Origin: Microbacterium jejuense
GTDB taxonomy: Bacteria; Actinomycetota; Actinomycetes; Actinomycetales; Microbacteriaceae
Length of the DNA stretch: 64,000 bases
Assembly (NCBI RefSeq): GCF_019511665.1
Contig: NZ_JAEUAW010000003.1
Coordinates: 248,001-312,000 of the forward strand
Direction: 5' to 3'
Part shown: one piece after another, positions 17,150-26,302 of the stretch
Layout: each line of letters begins with the position of its first letter
Position numbering within the stretch: the stretch's first letter is position 1
The notes under the pieces: generated by a model
What the model was told of the DNA's origin: nothing
Seen by the model: the letters and a program-made list of their open reading frames with translations, nothing else
The model's database searches: none
Translations under genes and position numbers: made by a program

Positions 17150-17917
17150 ATGACCACCCGCAGCCGCGTGAACCCGCTCGACGGAACTGGACGTGTGGCC
17201 CTGGTCGTGGGAGGGACGGCTGGGATCGGTTACGCCGCGGCGGATCTGCTCTCTCAACTTGGAGCGACCGTGTTCATCACCGGCCGCAACGAAGACTCCG
17301 GACGCCAAGCCGCTGACGAGATCAGGGCGACCTACTTGCCTGCCGACGTGTCCGACACATCATCCATCGACGCAGCAGTCGACACCGTGGTGAAACAGGC
17401 TGGCCGGCTCGATTGGTCGGTGAACTCAGCCGGCGTCGGGATCAATATCCCTACCGAGGAGATGTCGGATGAAGACTTCTCACGAGTGTTCGACATCAAC
17501 GTCACGGGAGTGTTCCGATGCTGCCGCGCCGTCGGCCGAGCCATGCTCCCGCAGGCCAGCGGTTCGATCGTGAATATCGCTTCGATGTCGGGCTACATCG
17601 TAAATCACCCGCAGTACATGGCCCCGTACAACGCGTCGAAAGCGGCCGTGCTGCACTACACGCGATCCCTCGCCGTCGAGTGGGGCGGGCGAGGCATCCG
17701 CGTCAACTCGGTCTCGCCCGGCTACACCGCGACCCGCATGACCGAGTTGAGCCGCAGCATGCCCGGTCGCTTGGAGTCGTGGAAGGCAGCAGCACCCCTT
17801 AAGCGCATCGCCGAACCGAGCGACATCGCCGGCGCGGTCGCCTACCTGCTCTCGGATGCCAGCTCTTTCGTCACCGGCACCGACATCGTTCTCGACGGCG
17901 GCTACCGCCTATGGTGA
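17150..17917 (+). CDS. SDR-family NAD(P)-dependent oxidoreductase (1)
   Basis: A 255-residue classical short-chain dehydrogenase. The cofactor loop is VVGGTAGIGYAAA (Thr of the usual TGxxxGxG replaced by Gly), followed by NSAGVG. The catalytic Ser is in IASMSGY and the Tyr160-Lys164 pair in YNASK. The C-terminal DIVLDGGYRLW is typical. The ATG at 17150 has GGAGGAGA close by; the open frame upstream to 17015 lacks a ribosome site and crosses the regulatory region. It is divergent from the binding-protein gene and followed 150 bp later by another SDR. It probably oxidises a hydroxyl of the imported compound or of its sugar part. Confidence 0.88.
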   Translation: MTTRSRVNPLDGTGRVALVVGGTAGIGYAAADLLSQLGATVFITGRNEDSGRQAADEIRATYLPADVSDTSSIDAAVDTVVKQAGRLDWSVNSAGVGINIPTEEMSDEDFSRVFDINVTGVFRCCRAVGRAMLPQASGSIVNIASMSGYIVNHPQYMAPYNASKAAVLHYTRSLAVEWGGRGIRVNSVSPGYTATRMTELSRSMPGRLESWKAAAPLKRIAEPSDIAGAVAYLLSDASSFVTGTDIVLDGGYRLW

Positions 17918-18067
17918 CCTCGCCCTGAGGCGGGCTGGACCACGGGCCTCTCAGGCGGGGTCGCGTACCCCAACGCAGTTGCGCAACCAAAGACCGGCAC
18001 TCATAACCACACGGCCGAGCAGGTCCCACAGAGGGTGGCCCGGAGAAAGCGAAGGAACAAGATCATC

Positions 18068-18808
18068 ATGGCTTCATACGCGAACGTTCTCGAGGGCAAG
18101 GTTGCCATCATCACGGGCGCCAGTTCCGGCATCGGGCGCAGCACTGCCCGGGCGCTGGCTGATGCGGGAGCGAACGTCGTCCTGGTTGGGCGCGACACCA
18201 CCCGGCTGGACACGCTCCGCGACGAGCTCAACGGGCAGGCGATCACGGTTCCAGTCGATGTCACGGCGGTTGGGGCGAGCATCAGCATCGTCGATGCCGC
18301 CATCGCCGAGTACGGCCGCATCGACATCGTCTTCGCCAACGCAGGTCTTTTTCTCCAGGGCAAGGTCGCCGAGGCCGATGAGGACTCCATCCGCCGCACC
18401 GTCGATGTCAACGTCACTGCTGCGGTGTCGCTTATCAGGACCGCACTTCCTCTCTTGCTCGAGCAGAACAGCGGCGACATTCTCCTTACGAGCTCGATCG
18501 CGGGACACCAGGAGCTTGCATCCGAGCCTGTGTACAGCGCATCGAAGCACGCGGCGCGGGCCTTCGCTCAAGCCCTTCGCCGACAGCTGGCCGGTACGGG
18601 TGTGCGCGTCGCCGAGGTCGCACCGGGAATCGTGCTGACCGACCTGTGGGGGTATCCGGAGGGTGACGACCGAGTCGCGGAACGGCTCGAGGCGGGGACC
18701 GGGATCCGAGCCGAGGACGTGGCGGACGCGATCCTGTACATGTTGACGCGACCGGCTCACGTGACGATTCGTGATCTCGTGATCCTTCCCACGAGCCAGA
18801 GCATCTGA
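18068..18808 (+). CDS. SDR-family NADP-dependent oxidoreductase (2)
   Basis: A 246-residue short-chain dehydrogenase with cofactor loop ITGASSGIGRSTA, an Arg in VGRDTTRLD that favours NADP, NAG in FANAGLF, the catalytic Ser in LTSSIAG and the Tyr-Lys pair in YSASKHA. It is closest in character to the YdfG-type cytosolic dehydrogenases that act on 3-hydroxy acids and serine. The ATG at 18068 is the first codon of the conserved region; AAGGA lies 11 nt upstream. It is the second gene after the operator-bearing gap and ends at a long two-way hairpin. Confidence 0.87.
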   Translation: MASYANVLEGKVAIITGASSGIGRSTARALADAGANVVLVGRDTTRLDTLRDELNGQAITVPVDVTAVGASISIVDAAIAEYGRIDIVFANAGLFLQGKVAEADEDSIRRTVDVNVTAAVSLIRTALPLLLEQNSGDILLTSSIAGHQELASEPVYSASKHAARAFAQALRRQLAGTGVRVAEVAPGIVLTDLWGYPEGDDRVAERLEAGTGIRAEDVADAILYMLTRPAHVTIRDLVILPTSQSI

Positions 18809-18817
18809 CCTGACTGT

Positions 18818-18877
18818 GTGTGACCGCGTCCTCGACGATCCCGGCTGATGCCGAGTTCGTCGAGGATGCAGTCACAC
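18818..18877. terminator. bidirectional terminator hairpin
   Basis: Arms of 21 nt (18818-18838 and 18857-18877; the right arm begins TCGTCGAGGATGCAGTCACAC minus its last bases) pair with one mismatch and one G-T pair. It lies between the SDR gene ending at 18808 and the convergent gene ending at 18888 and would stop transcription both ways. Confidence 0.8.
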
Positions 18878-18887
18878 CTGGGCTGCG

Positions 18888-19589
18888 CTATGGGGTAGCG
18901 CAGACTTCGGTTCGTGGAAGCGCGCCTAGCGCGTCACCGGCGGCGTCGTAAACGGAGACCTCCAGCGATACGCATGCCGGCGAGTACAGCTGCTCTGTGA
19001 AAGACTCGCGCCCCGGGCCACTGACGGTGTTGATGGGATCCGACTCTTCGACGGTCGCCGCGGGAAGGTCGCCCTGCTCTTTTCTGATGAGGGTCTTCGT
19101 GATGACCACGTCCGCCACGAAGCTTGACACCCACACCCACGAGGCAGCACAGTCGGTGCCTTTGCGGAGTTCGACTGTGGCGATGGGCGGCTGCGCCGAG
19201 TCACCGATGGGTGCGGAGAACACCGTGGCGTAGTTCGCCTTGCACTCGGATGAAGGGAATCGGCCGTCGAGCTCGGCTGCCAGCTCCTGCGCGGTCGGCT
19301 CTGCCGGGGGCGAGTAAGGCCATTCGTTTCGCTCACTCGCTACGCCGAGGAAGCTTCCAACCACACCGGAGACCGCTGCAACAACTAGAGCACCCGCCGC
19401 CGCAGCGGCGGGTTTCCACCACTTGCGGATCACGGTGCCAGCGGTGCCCGCCGCGCGTGGCTCCGTGACGGTGGCTGCATCGGCGCGTTCGACACCCGAC
19501 GCCCCGGAGGGGCTGGATTGTTCTCCCTGGACGCGAGGTCCGCGGCGCGTGCCGACTCGTCGCTGCCTGTCGCGCTCGCGCCTGGCCAT
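18888..19589 (-). CDS. single-pass membrane protein, unknown function
   Basis: I do not recognise a named function. The product is 233 residues: a basic, Ser/Pro-rich cytoplasmic N-terminus of about 55 residues with many Arg, one transmembrane helix (AAAAAGALVVAAVSGVVGSFLG) and an extracellular part with four cysteines. The region GTDCAASWVWVSSFV is reminiscent of DUF2690-type secreted domains found in actinobacterial regulators. The ATG at 19589 has GGAGG directly upstream; an in-frame ATG at 19619 lacks one. It is set between the SDR genes and manA2 and may be unrelated to the catabolic regulon. Confidence 0.65.
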   Translation of the reverse strand: MARRERDRQRRVGTRRGPRVQGEQSSPSGASGVERADAATVTEPRAAGTAGTVIRKWWKPAAAAAGALVVAAVSGVVGSFLGVASERNEWPYSPPAEPTAQELAAELDGRFPSSECKANYATVFSAPIGDSAQPPIATVELRKGTDCAASWVWVSSFVADVVITKTLIRKEQGDLPAATVEESDPINTVSGPGRESFTEQLYSPACVSLEVSVYDAAGDALGALPRTEVCATP

Positions 19590-19662
19590 GGGTCCTCCGA
19601 GCAGATCGATCGATGTCATGAGCGTCGGCTTGACCTCACCAAGCCCGACAAGCGGCGAGGTG

Positions 19663-20832
19663 TCAGCTCGGCTCCTCGCCGGTCGCGATGAAGACAGTTC
19701 CGCTTGAGCCCACGCTAACGGTCGATTCGGAGGGGGTGATGAAGACAGATTGGCCTCGAGTGAGCGCCACCGAGCTGGCTCCTTGCCGGAGAGTGGCCCG
19801 ACCCTCTACGACGAGCGCGATGGCGGCGCGACTCAGCTCGATCGTCGTGACTGTGTCCGCGTCAACGCGGATGAGCCGGAAATCATCGATGGGAACGGTG
19901 TAGTCGACGTAGCCGGACGGATCTCTTCGACCGTGGACGATCGGGGAGGGTAAGGGGCTGAACTGCACTACATCCAGGAACTCGTCGACATCGACATGCT
20001 TGGACGTCAATCCGCCCCTTAGCACGTTATCGCTCGACGCCATCACCTCCACGCCGAGGCCCTTCACGTAGGCGTGCACGTTTCCCGCGGGCAAGAAGAG
20101 CGCTTCGCCCTTACGAAGGATCGCAAAATTGAGCAATGAGGCCACCGCGACTCCCGGATCCCCCGGGTACTGCGCATCGAGGCGCTGCAGCAGGCGACCC
20201 TCGTTGTCCCATCTCCCGACGTCCCGGGAACTGGCTGCCTTCACCAATTCGGGTACCAGGCCCGCAGGGCGGTCCGTAAGTACCCACCGGACGGCGCCCT
20301 CAAGTCCGTCGCCTTTGAGCCGGGTGCGGAGGTGCGCGATGAGATCCTCACCGTCGGACAGCCGACTCAAGAAGTCGTCCGTCTGGTCGACGGGACGGAA
20401 GCCGCACAGACCCTCGAAGCCGTCGTGCAACGCAACGATCAGTTCCGGCTTGTGCCAGGGGTCCTTGTAGTTGCGCGACGGCGAATCGCGGGGAACACCA
20501 CGGGACTCTTCCTCGGCGAAGGACGCTCTGGCCCGTTCCAGCGCCGGGTGGGCTTGCAGAGAGAGCGGTTGGTCGGCAGCGAGCAGCTTCAACAGGAACG
20601 GCAGTCGACTGCCGGAACCCAGCGCAGTGCCCGCCTGCTCCCTGATCCACTCGTTGAGCGTCTCCGGTTGAGCCTCGGTTCTGTCGACAAGACGCGTGAT
20701 GCTATCTGGGTGGGCGCCGAGCCACAACTCGGCATGAGGTTCGCCATCGATGGGAGCGCCGAGAAGTTCGGGGATCGCGGTAGGCGACCCCCAGCGGTAC
20801 TTCTTCGAGTCCGCGGAGATTCGTGTCAGCAC
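19663..20832 (-). CDS. manA: mannose-6-phosphate isomerase, class I (copy 2)
   Basis: A 389-residue type I phosphomannose isomerase with the zinc ligands in LSLQAHPAL, WHKPELIVA and GNVHAYVKGLG. The GTG start at 20832 has AAGGAGG 9-10 nt upstream. It follows the Dpp-like ATPase gene by 32 bp, which makes it the last gene of the leftward operon binding protein-DppB-DppC-DppDF-ManA. A ManA gene in an importer operon suggests that the imported compound yields mannose-6-phosphate or a related aldose phosphate. The other copy is at 9984-11147 in opposite orientation. Confidence 0.92.
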   Translation of the reverse strand: MLTRISADSKKYRWGSPTAIPELLGAPIDGEPHAELWLGAHPDSITRLVDRTEAQPETLNEWIREQAGTALGSGSRLPFLLKLLAADQPLSLQAHPALERARASFAEEESRGVPRDSPSRNYKDPWHKPELIVALHDGFEGLCGFRPVDQTDDFLSRLSDGEDLIAHLRTRLKGDGLEGAVRWVLTDRPAGLVPELVKAASSRDVGRWDNEGRLLQRLDAQYPGDPGVAVASLLNFAILRKGEALFLPAGNVHAYVKGLGVEVMASSDNVLRGGLTSKHVDVDEFLDVVQFSPLPSPIVHGRRDPSGYVDYTVPIDDFRLIRVDADTVTTIELSRAAIALVVEGRATLRQGASSVALTRGQSVFITPSESTVSVGSSGTVFIATGEEPS

Positions 20833-20864
20833 GACCTGGTGCCTCCTTCAGACGGAGTGAAGCG

Positions 20865-22583
20865 TCATACCAAGGACGACGACTCGGGAGCAACGGGCGA
20901 GGCGAGCAGCAGCTGGCGTTCCTGGCGACGCGCGCGCTGTTCCGCTGGGTCTGGGACCGGGATCGCAGCGACCAGCTGACGGGTGTAGCCGTCGCGCGGG
21001 TGATGAAGGATCTGCCGGGTGTTGCCCTGCTCCGCGATCTTCCCGTCCTTCAGCACCACCACACGTTGCGCCAGTTGCTCGACGACCGACAGGTCATGAC
21101 TGATGAACACGCACGAGAACTGCCGGCGCTCCTGTAGCTCGAGCAAAAGCTTGAGCACAGCTGCTTGCACGGACACATCCAGCGCCGACGTCGGTTCATC
21201 CGCGATCAGAAGATCCGGTTCCAGCGCCATCGCTCGGGCGATTCCGACTCGCTGGCGCTGCCCACCGGAGAGCTCATGCGGATATCGATGAGCGGCATCT
21301 TTCGGAAGGTGAACAGCATCGAGCAACTCTGCGACGATCCGGTCGAGCTCCCGCCTGCTCCGGGTGACGCGGTTCCACCGAAGCGGCGATGAGATCGTGT
21401 CCGCAAGAGTCGCTCGTGGGTTCAACGAGGACGACGGGTCCTGGAAGATGATCGCGGCGCGCCGGCGGAGCTCTTTGCGCTCCCGACGATGCTTCGTGCT
21501 GACGTCGATGCCGTCGATTTCGACCGTGCCCAAGGCCGGTTTGGTGAGGCCGATCGCCACCCTGCCGATGGTGCTCTTACCGGAGCCCGATTCACCGACG
21601 AGCCCCACCACCTCTCCACGGTCTACGTCGAAGCTCACGCCGTCGACGGCTCGGAACGGGGCCTGGCCGAACCGCCCTGGAAATTCGACGACGAGGTTCT
21701 CGATGTGAAGGACGGGGTGCTCGACAACTCGCTGCGGCTGCGTCCGGTAGCGCAGCTCGATCGGTGTCGTCGGCAGCTGCTCGACGGTTTCGCTGCGCCC
21801 CAGATGCGGCACGGCTGCGAGCAGCTTCCGGGTGTACTCCTCGCGAGGGGATGAGAAGAGGTCCTCGACCGGAGCCTCCTCGACGACGTGTCCCCCGTTC
21901 ATGACGACGACGCGATTTGCCATGTCAGCGACCACACCCATGTCGTGGGTGATGAGCAGGATGGCCGTCCCTAGGCGTTCTTGCACGTCCAGCAGCAGAT
22001 CCAGGATGACTGCTTGCGCCGTGACGTCCAGCGCTGTGGTTGCCTCGTCGGCGATCACCAGTTCGGGATCGTTGGCGATCGCCATGGCGATCATCGCCCT
22101 TTGCCGCTGCCCTCCAGAGAGCTGGTGGGGGAATTGACCCAGTCGACGCTCGGGATCGGGCATCTGGACTAGCTGGAGCAGATCGAGGCTGCGCGACTTG
22201 ATCTCCTCCTTCGAGCGGCGGCCGTGGCTGTCGATGGCTTGGGCGAGCAGCCCACCGATCGTGTAGACGGGGTTGAGGGCCGTCATGGGCTCCTGGAACA
22301 CCACGCCGATTCCGGCTCCGCGAATCTGTCGCATCCGCGCGGCGTCGGCGGCGAGGAGGTCTTCTCCGGCGAAGCGGATGGTGCCTGTGCGGCGCGCGTT
22401 GTCGGGGAGGAGATCGACGATCGACATCGCGGACACCGACTTGCCGGACCCCGACTCCCCGACGACGGCCAGCGTTTCTCCGGGATCGATGTGGAATGAG
22501 ACGTCGTGTACGACCTCAGCGGTCCTTTTGCCGGCGCGGAAAGCTACCGACAGGTCACGCACTTCGAGCAGCGGCTCAGGCAT
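20865..22583 (-). CDS. dipeptide-type ABC transporter, fused double ATPase (DppD-DppF)
   Basis: A 572-residue protein with two complete ABC ATPase halves in one chain, as in GsiA. Half one has Walker A GESGSGKSVS, signature LSGGQRQRAMIAMAIA and DEATTALD. Half two has GESGSGKSTIG, LSGGQRQRVGIARAMA and DEPTSALD. Each half ends in the oligopeptide-transporter C-terminal extension. The ATG at 22583 has AAGGAGG 7 nt upstream and overlaps the DppC stop by 8 bp. An in-frame ATG at 22646 lies inside dppC and is less likely. It powers the importer whose permeases are next to it. Confidence 0.94.
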   Translation of the reverse strand: MPEPLLEVRDLSVAFRAGKRTAEVVHDVSFHIDPGETLAVVGESGSGKSVSAMSIVDLLPDNARRTGTIRFAGEDLLAADAARMRQIRGAGIGVVFQEPMTALNPVYTIGGLLAQAIDSHGRRSKEEIKSRSLDLLQLVQMPDPERRLGQFPHQLSGGQRQRAMIAMAIANDPELVIADEATTALDVTAQAVILDLLLDVQERLGTAILLITHDMGVVADMANRVVVMNGGHVVEEAPVEDLFSSPREEYTRKLLAAVPHLGRSETVEQLPTTPIELRYRTQPQRVVEHPVLHIENLVVEFPGRFGQAPFRAVDGVSFDVDRGEVVGLVGESGSGKSTIGRVAIGLTKPALGTVEIDGIDVSTKHRRERKELRRRAAIIFQDPSSSLNPRATLADTISSPLRWNRVTRSRRELDRIVAELLDAVHLPKDAAHRYPHELSGGQRQRVGIARAMALEPDLLIADEPTSALDVSVQAAVLKLLLELQERRQFSCVFISHDLSVVEQLAQRVVVLKDGKIAEQGNTRQILHHPRDGYTRQLVAAIPVPDPAEQRARRQERQLLLASPVAPESSSLV

Positions 22584-23424
22584 GTGCATTCCTCCTTCGA
22601 GGGTCGAGCCATCGTCCAAGACCGTCGCTGAGCACACTGAAGGCAAGAATGATGACGACGACGGCGATGCTTGGGATCAGGATGCCGAGCGGGTCTGAGG
22701 CCATGTATCGCTGACCGTCGGCGATCATGAGCCCCATGGAGGGTGCGGGGGGCACCAGACCGAGGCCGAGGAAGCTAAGCCCGGACTCCAGCAGGATGGC
22801 GGCCGCCATGGTGAGAGAGGCCTGCACGATGAGTGGGGCGCTGATGTTGGGCAGCACCGTCCTCACCAGGATCGTGAGCGTAGGGGCGCCGTAGGCACGC
22901 GCGGCGTCGACGTACTCCGCTCGTCGCACGGTGAGGGTTTGCCCGTAGGCGATGCGCGCGAAGTTCATGGCGAATAGCACACCCATCGTGAACGTGAGCG
23001 TGGCTGGGCCTGGTCCGTAGATCGTCACGATGAGCAGGGCGAAGATGATCGGCGGGAAAGCGAGCAGGACATCCACGATGATCCTCATCGTCAACGTCTC
23101 TGCAACTGCACCGAAGTAGGCGCCGCTGATGCCGAGCGTCGTGCCGATCACCAGGGCGAGCAGTGTCGTCGCGAGCGCAACTGCGAGCTCGGTGCGGACG
23201 CCGGCCATCAATCTCGCGAGCGTGTCACGCCCGAACCCGTCGGTTCCGAGCAGGTGCCCGGGCGTGCCGAGGGGTGCGAAAGTGTTCGCTCCGTCCTGCG
23301 CGAGCGGGTCCGGGAGGATCACAGGAGCCGCGAGGGACAGCACGACTACCAGCAGAATGAAGCCCAGGGCAACCAGATGTATCGGCCGGAAGGCGTCGCG
23401 TACGCGCTGAAGCTTTCGGTTCAT
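22576..23424 (-). CDS. dipeptide-type ABC transporter permease, DppC family
   Basis: A 282-residue permease with the N-terminal OppC-type segment (LVALGFILLVVVLSLAAPV), about six transmembrane helices and the ATPase-coupling loop EYVDAARAYGAP. GTDGFGRDTLARLM and LLESGLSFLGLGL are diagnostic for DppC/OppC. The ATG at 23424 overlaps the DppB stop by 4 bp. The open frame reaches farther upstream to 23856 inside dppB, but only the part from 23424 has permease sequence. Confidence 0.94.
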   Translation of the reverse strand: MNRKLQRVRDAFRPIHLVALGFILLVVVLSLAAPVILPDPLAQDGANTFAPLGTPGHLLGTDGFGRDTLARLMAGVRTELAVALATTLLALVIGTTLGISGAYFGAVAETLTMRIIVDVLLAFPPIIFALLIVTIYGPGPATLTFTMGVLFAMNFARIAYGQTLTVRRAEYVDAARAYGAPTLTILVRTVLPNISAPLIVQASLTMAAAILLESGLSFLGLGLVPPAPSMGLMIADGQRYMASDPLGILIPSIAVVVIILAFSVLSDGLGRWLDPRRRNAHA

Positions 23425-24371
23425 CGGCGTCTCGCTCTCGGGTCGAGGACGCCGTATAGGACGTCTACCAGGATGTTGACGAGGATGAAGAACGCTGCGG
23501 CCATGATCGCGACCCCTTGCACGATGGGGTAGTCGCGCTGCTCCACCGACCTGATCATGAGCTGACTCAGACCGGGGTAGGAGTAGACCTGTTCGACGAG
23601 GATCGTCGAGCCGAACATCAGCCCGATCTCCAGACCGACGATTGTGAGCACTGCGGTCAGCGAGTTGCGCAGAACATGACGGCCGTAGACGGAGTTGGGC
23701 GACATGCCCCATGAGCGGGCGGTACGCACCCAGTCCTGCTGAGCAGTCTCCACGAGCCCGGATCGCGTGATCGTGGCCACGATCGCGGCAAACGGCACGG
23801 CCAGCGTGATGCACGGCAGTATCAAGATCCGCAGATGGTCGGCCGGGTCTTCCCATCCGACATATCCGCCCGCCGGCAGCCAGCGCAACTGCAGTGCGAT
23901 CGCGAAGACGAGCACGGTGCCCAGGACGTAGACCGGGATGGAGATGGCGAAGCTGCCCATCGCAGTGATGATCGTGCTCACGACGCCGCCGCGGCGCGCG
24001 GCGATGACCCCGAGGATGATCCCGACCGTCACGCCGATGAGCGTCGCCCCGAGCACCAGCTCCAGTGTCTTAGGCAGCCGTTCCAGGATGATCGGCGTCA
24101 CATCGGTGCCGAACTGAAACGAGGTCCCGAAATCACCGCGAACCACTCCGGCCAGGTACCCGAAGTACTGCGCCCACAAGGGTTGGTCAAGACCGAGCTG
24201 CTCGCGGATCTGTGCGATCGCCTCCGGGGAGGCATCGCCTGACCCGCCACCAGAGGCGAGCAGAGCTGCGGGGTCGCCGGGCACCGTCCTGATGACGAAG
24301 AAGATGAGAGTGAGGCCGAGTAGCAATAGGCCCACGCCTGTTGCTACTCGACGAGCAAGATATCTGACCAT
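23421..24371 (-). CDS. dipeptide-type ABC transporter permease, DppB family
   Basis: A 316-residue permease with the typical start VRYLARRVATGVGLLLLGLTLIFF, the FVIRTVPGDPA motif, a periplasmic loop with LGLDQPLWAQY, six predicted helices and the coupling loop DWVRTARSWGM. It starts 12 bp after the binding-protein stop at 24384 and pairs with DppC. Confidence 0.94.
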   Translation of the reverse strand: MVRYLARRVATGVGLLLLGLTLIFFVIRTVPGDPAALLASGGGSGDASPEAIAQIREQLGLDQPLWAQYFGYLAGVVRGDFGTSFQFGTDVTPIILERLPKTLELVLGATLIGVTVGIILGVIAARRGGVVSTIITAMGSFAISIPVYVLGTVLVFAIALQLRWLPAGGYVGWEDPADHLRILILPCITLAVPFAAIVATITRSGLVETAQQDWVRTARSWGMSPNSVYGRHVLRNSLTAVLTIVGLEIGLMFGSTILVEQVYSYPGLSQLMIRSVEQRDYPIVQGVAIMAAAFFILVNILVDVLYGVLDPRARRR

Positions 24372-24383
24372 GGTGGGTAGAAA

Positions 24384-25955
24384 TCAGCCGCTCACGCTGA
24401 GGTACGGGATGGCGTTCTGCGAGAACAGGGAGAGGAACCCGGGGATGTTCTTGAACCCCTGAATGGTGTCCTTGTAGGCGTACCCGTTGTAGCGCTGTGT
24501 CAGATCGACGCGCGGCGGGTCGACTGCGACGATCTCGAAAGCTCGCTCGTACGCCGCTACGCGCTCCTCCTCCGTCTCTGCCGTTCGGCCGTCGATGAGC
24601 GCCTGCCGCAGCTCCTCGTTCTCGTAGTTGGTGCTGGTGTACGTCGCGTTGGCGAAGTACCAGGACTCGAGGTAGGAGGGGTCCGGGATGAGCCCGGCCC
24701 CACCGGTGGTCTTCACCTCGTAATCGCCGGCGGTCGCCTTCTGCACCCAGGTGGGCTGATCGCCGCTGTCGAGAGTGAGATTGATGCCGACCTTCTTGAG
24801 ATCGTCCTGGACCGCGATGGCTGTGTCCTGGTGGTAGGGATACTGGCTCATCGTCAGGATGGTGGCGTCGAACCCGTCGGGGTACCCAGCCTCGGCGAGC
24901 AGCTCCTTCGCCTTTTCCGGATCATATGAGTACAGCGACTGCGACCGCTCGGTTGCGAACGGGCTGCCTTCCTGGAGCACGGGGCCGTAAACCGGGTCCG
25001 CCTGGCCTGCGTCGGCGGCGGAGGCGACGTGGTCGCGATCGACGGCGTAGGCGACGGCCTCACGGACAAGCGGGTTGGCGAAGGGGCCTTCGGCGGCGTT
25101 GAAGGTCAGCGCGATCAGGGGCGCCGGCTGGGCGTCCAGCACGATTCCGGGAGCCGACTCGAGTCGCTCGAAGTCCTGCGCGGCCGGGTAGTCGATCATG
25201 TCCACATCGCCGCTGAGGAGCGCGTTCGTGCGGGCCGTCGCGTCGGTGTAATACTCCAACTCGATGCGCTCCAATGTCACGCTCTCGGGGTCGTAGTAGT
25301 TCTCGTTCGGAACGAGCTCCATCCCAACACCCTGAGTCTGGTCCTCGATGACGAACGGCCCCGCGCCGACCGTGACCGTGGCGTCCGCGCTGAGCTCGTC
25401 CTCCTTGACGATGAATGCCGTCGGATTGGCGACGTACGACAGGAAGTCGGGGTCGTTCTCCTTCAGAGTCACCGTGAGGCTCGAGTCGCCGTCGGTCGTG
25501 ATCGTGTCGATCCGAGACATCCCGGCCACGGTGTACGCGGCGTTGGCGGGATTCGCCAGGAATTCGAACGTGCGTTTGACGTCTTCCGCCGTCAATGGAG
25601 TGCCGTCGCTGAAGGTCAGGTCAGGTCGAAGAGTGAACGTGTAGGTCGAGTTGTTCACCTGCTCGTAGGATTCCGCGAGGGCGGTCTCGATTTCGCCCTC
25701 CTCGTTCCAACGCAACAGGCCCTGCATGAGAAGGGCGTCCATCAAATATCCGATGGAGTTCTGGTTGAGGCCGGCTTTGATCGGCTGGGGCTCGCCGGAG
25801 ATTCCGTAGGTGAGGACCTGCGGAACATCCTCGCCCGAGCCCGCGTCTCCCGCTCCGCATGCTGCAAGCGAGACAACACCCGCCAGCAGCATCCCGGCTG
25901 CGGCGAAACGTCGGGGCCGTACTCCCCGGCCGGCGGAATGACCTGATGTGTGCAT
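24384..25955 (-). CDS. ABC transporter substrate-binding lipoprotein, family 5 (copy 2)
   Basis: A 523-residue peptide/opine-class binding protein with lipobox LAAC at 30-33 (Cys33 anchor). It is the first gene of the complete importer operon. The ATG at 25955 has GAAGGG about 10 nt upstream; an in-frame GTG at 25973 is the alternative. It is a close paralogue of the protein at 15223-16800. Differences gather in the middle lobe (for example DYPAAQ here against DFVPTQ there), as expected if ligand specificity has diverged. Family 5 proteins bind dipeptides, opines, sugar-amino-acid conjugates and similar compounds; the context points to the last group. Confidence 0.91.
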   Translation of the reverse strand: MHTSGHSAGRGVRPRRFAAAGMLLAGVVSLAACGAGDAGSGEDVPQVLTYGISGEPQPIKAGLNQNSIGYLMDALLMQGLLRWNEEGEIETALAESYEQVNNSTYTFTLRPDLTFSDGTPLTAEDVKRTFEFLANPANAAYTVAGMSRIDTITTDGDSSLTVTLKENDPDFLSYVANPTAFIVKEDELSADATVTVGAGPFVIEDQTQGVGMELVPNENYYDPESVTLERIELEYYTDATARTNALLSGDVDMIDYPAAQDFERLESAPGIVLDAQPAPLIALTFNAAEGPFANPLVREAVAYAVDRDHVASAADAGQADPVYGPVLQEGSPFATERSQSLYSYDPEKAKELLAEAGYPDGFDATILTMSQYPYHQDTAIAVQDDLKKVGINLTLDSGDQPTWVQKATAGDYEVKTTGGAGLIPDPSYLESWYFANATYTSTNYENEELRQALIDGRTAETEEERVAAYERAFEIVAVDPPRVDLTQRYNGYAYKDTIQGFKNIPGFLSLFSQNAIPYLSVSG

Positions 25956-26090
25956 AGCGACGTTGCCCTTCACTGTGTTGTGGTCTGCGCATCCTCATGG
26001 AGGCCGCGCGGACCAGGTGTCTTCTCTCGCCCGTGTTTCCCGTTGCTGCTGCGAGTTACGTCGGGTTGCTTTGCGCCGCGGGTTCCAGGT

Positions 26091-26119
26091 TGTCTGATGA
26101 TAGCTCAGCATATCCGACA
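26091..26119. promoter_or_regulatory. GntR/UTRA-type operator, site C
   Basis: TGTCTG (26091-26096), 17 bp, CCGACA (26114-26119): a full consensus inverted repeat in the divergent gap 25956-26302 between the importer operon and the kinase gene. That gap holds sites C and D and no gene. The word TTGTCTGATGATA is shared exactly with site A, so the two importer promoters look related. Confidence 0.7.
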
Positions 26120-26239
26120 ACACAACTGCAGCGGACCCGTTGAGAGGCTCATCATCGTTTGTGCGACGGGAACTTGTACCAACTCACGGGGGTAGATCCA
26201 GCGGAGTTGGAGCCCGCCAGGACGTATACCCGTCCAACT

Positions 26240-26269
26240 TGTCCGACATTCTGGGCGAGATGTCTGGCA
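26240..26269. promoter_or_regulatory. GntR/UTRA-type operator, site D (one mismatch, spacer 18)
   Basis: TGTCCG (26240-26245) and CTGGCA (26264-26269) are separated by 18 bp, one more than the other sites. It lies 34 bp upstream of the kinase start at 26303. Confidence 0.5.
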
Positions 26270-26302
26270 CAATGACCGCATCACCCATACGAGGAGGTCA
26301 TG

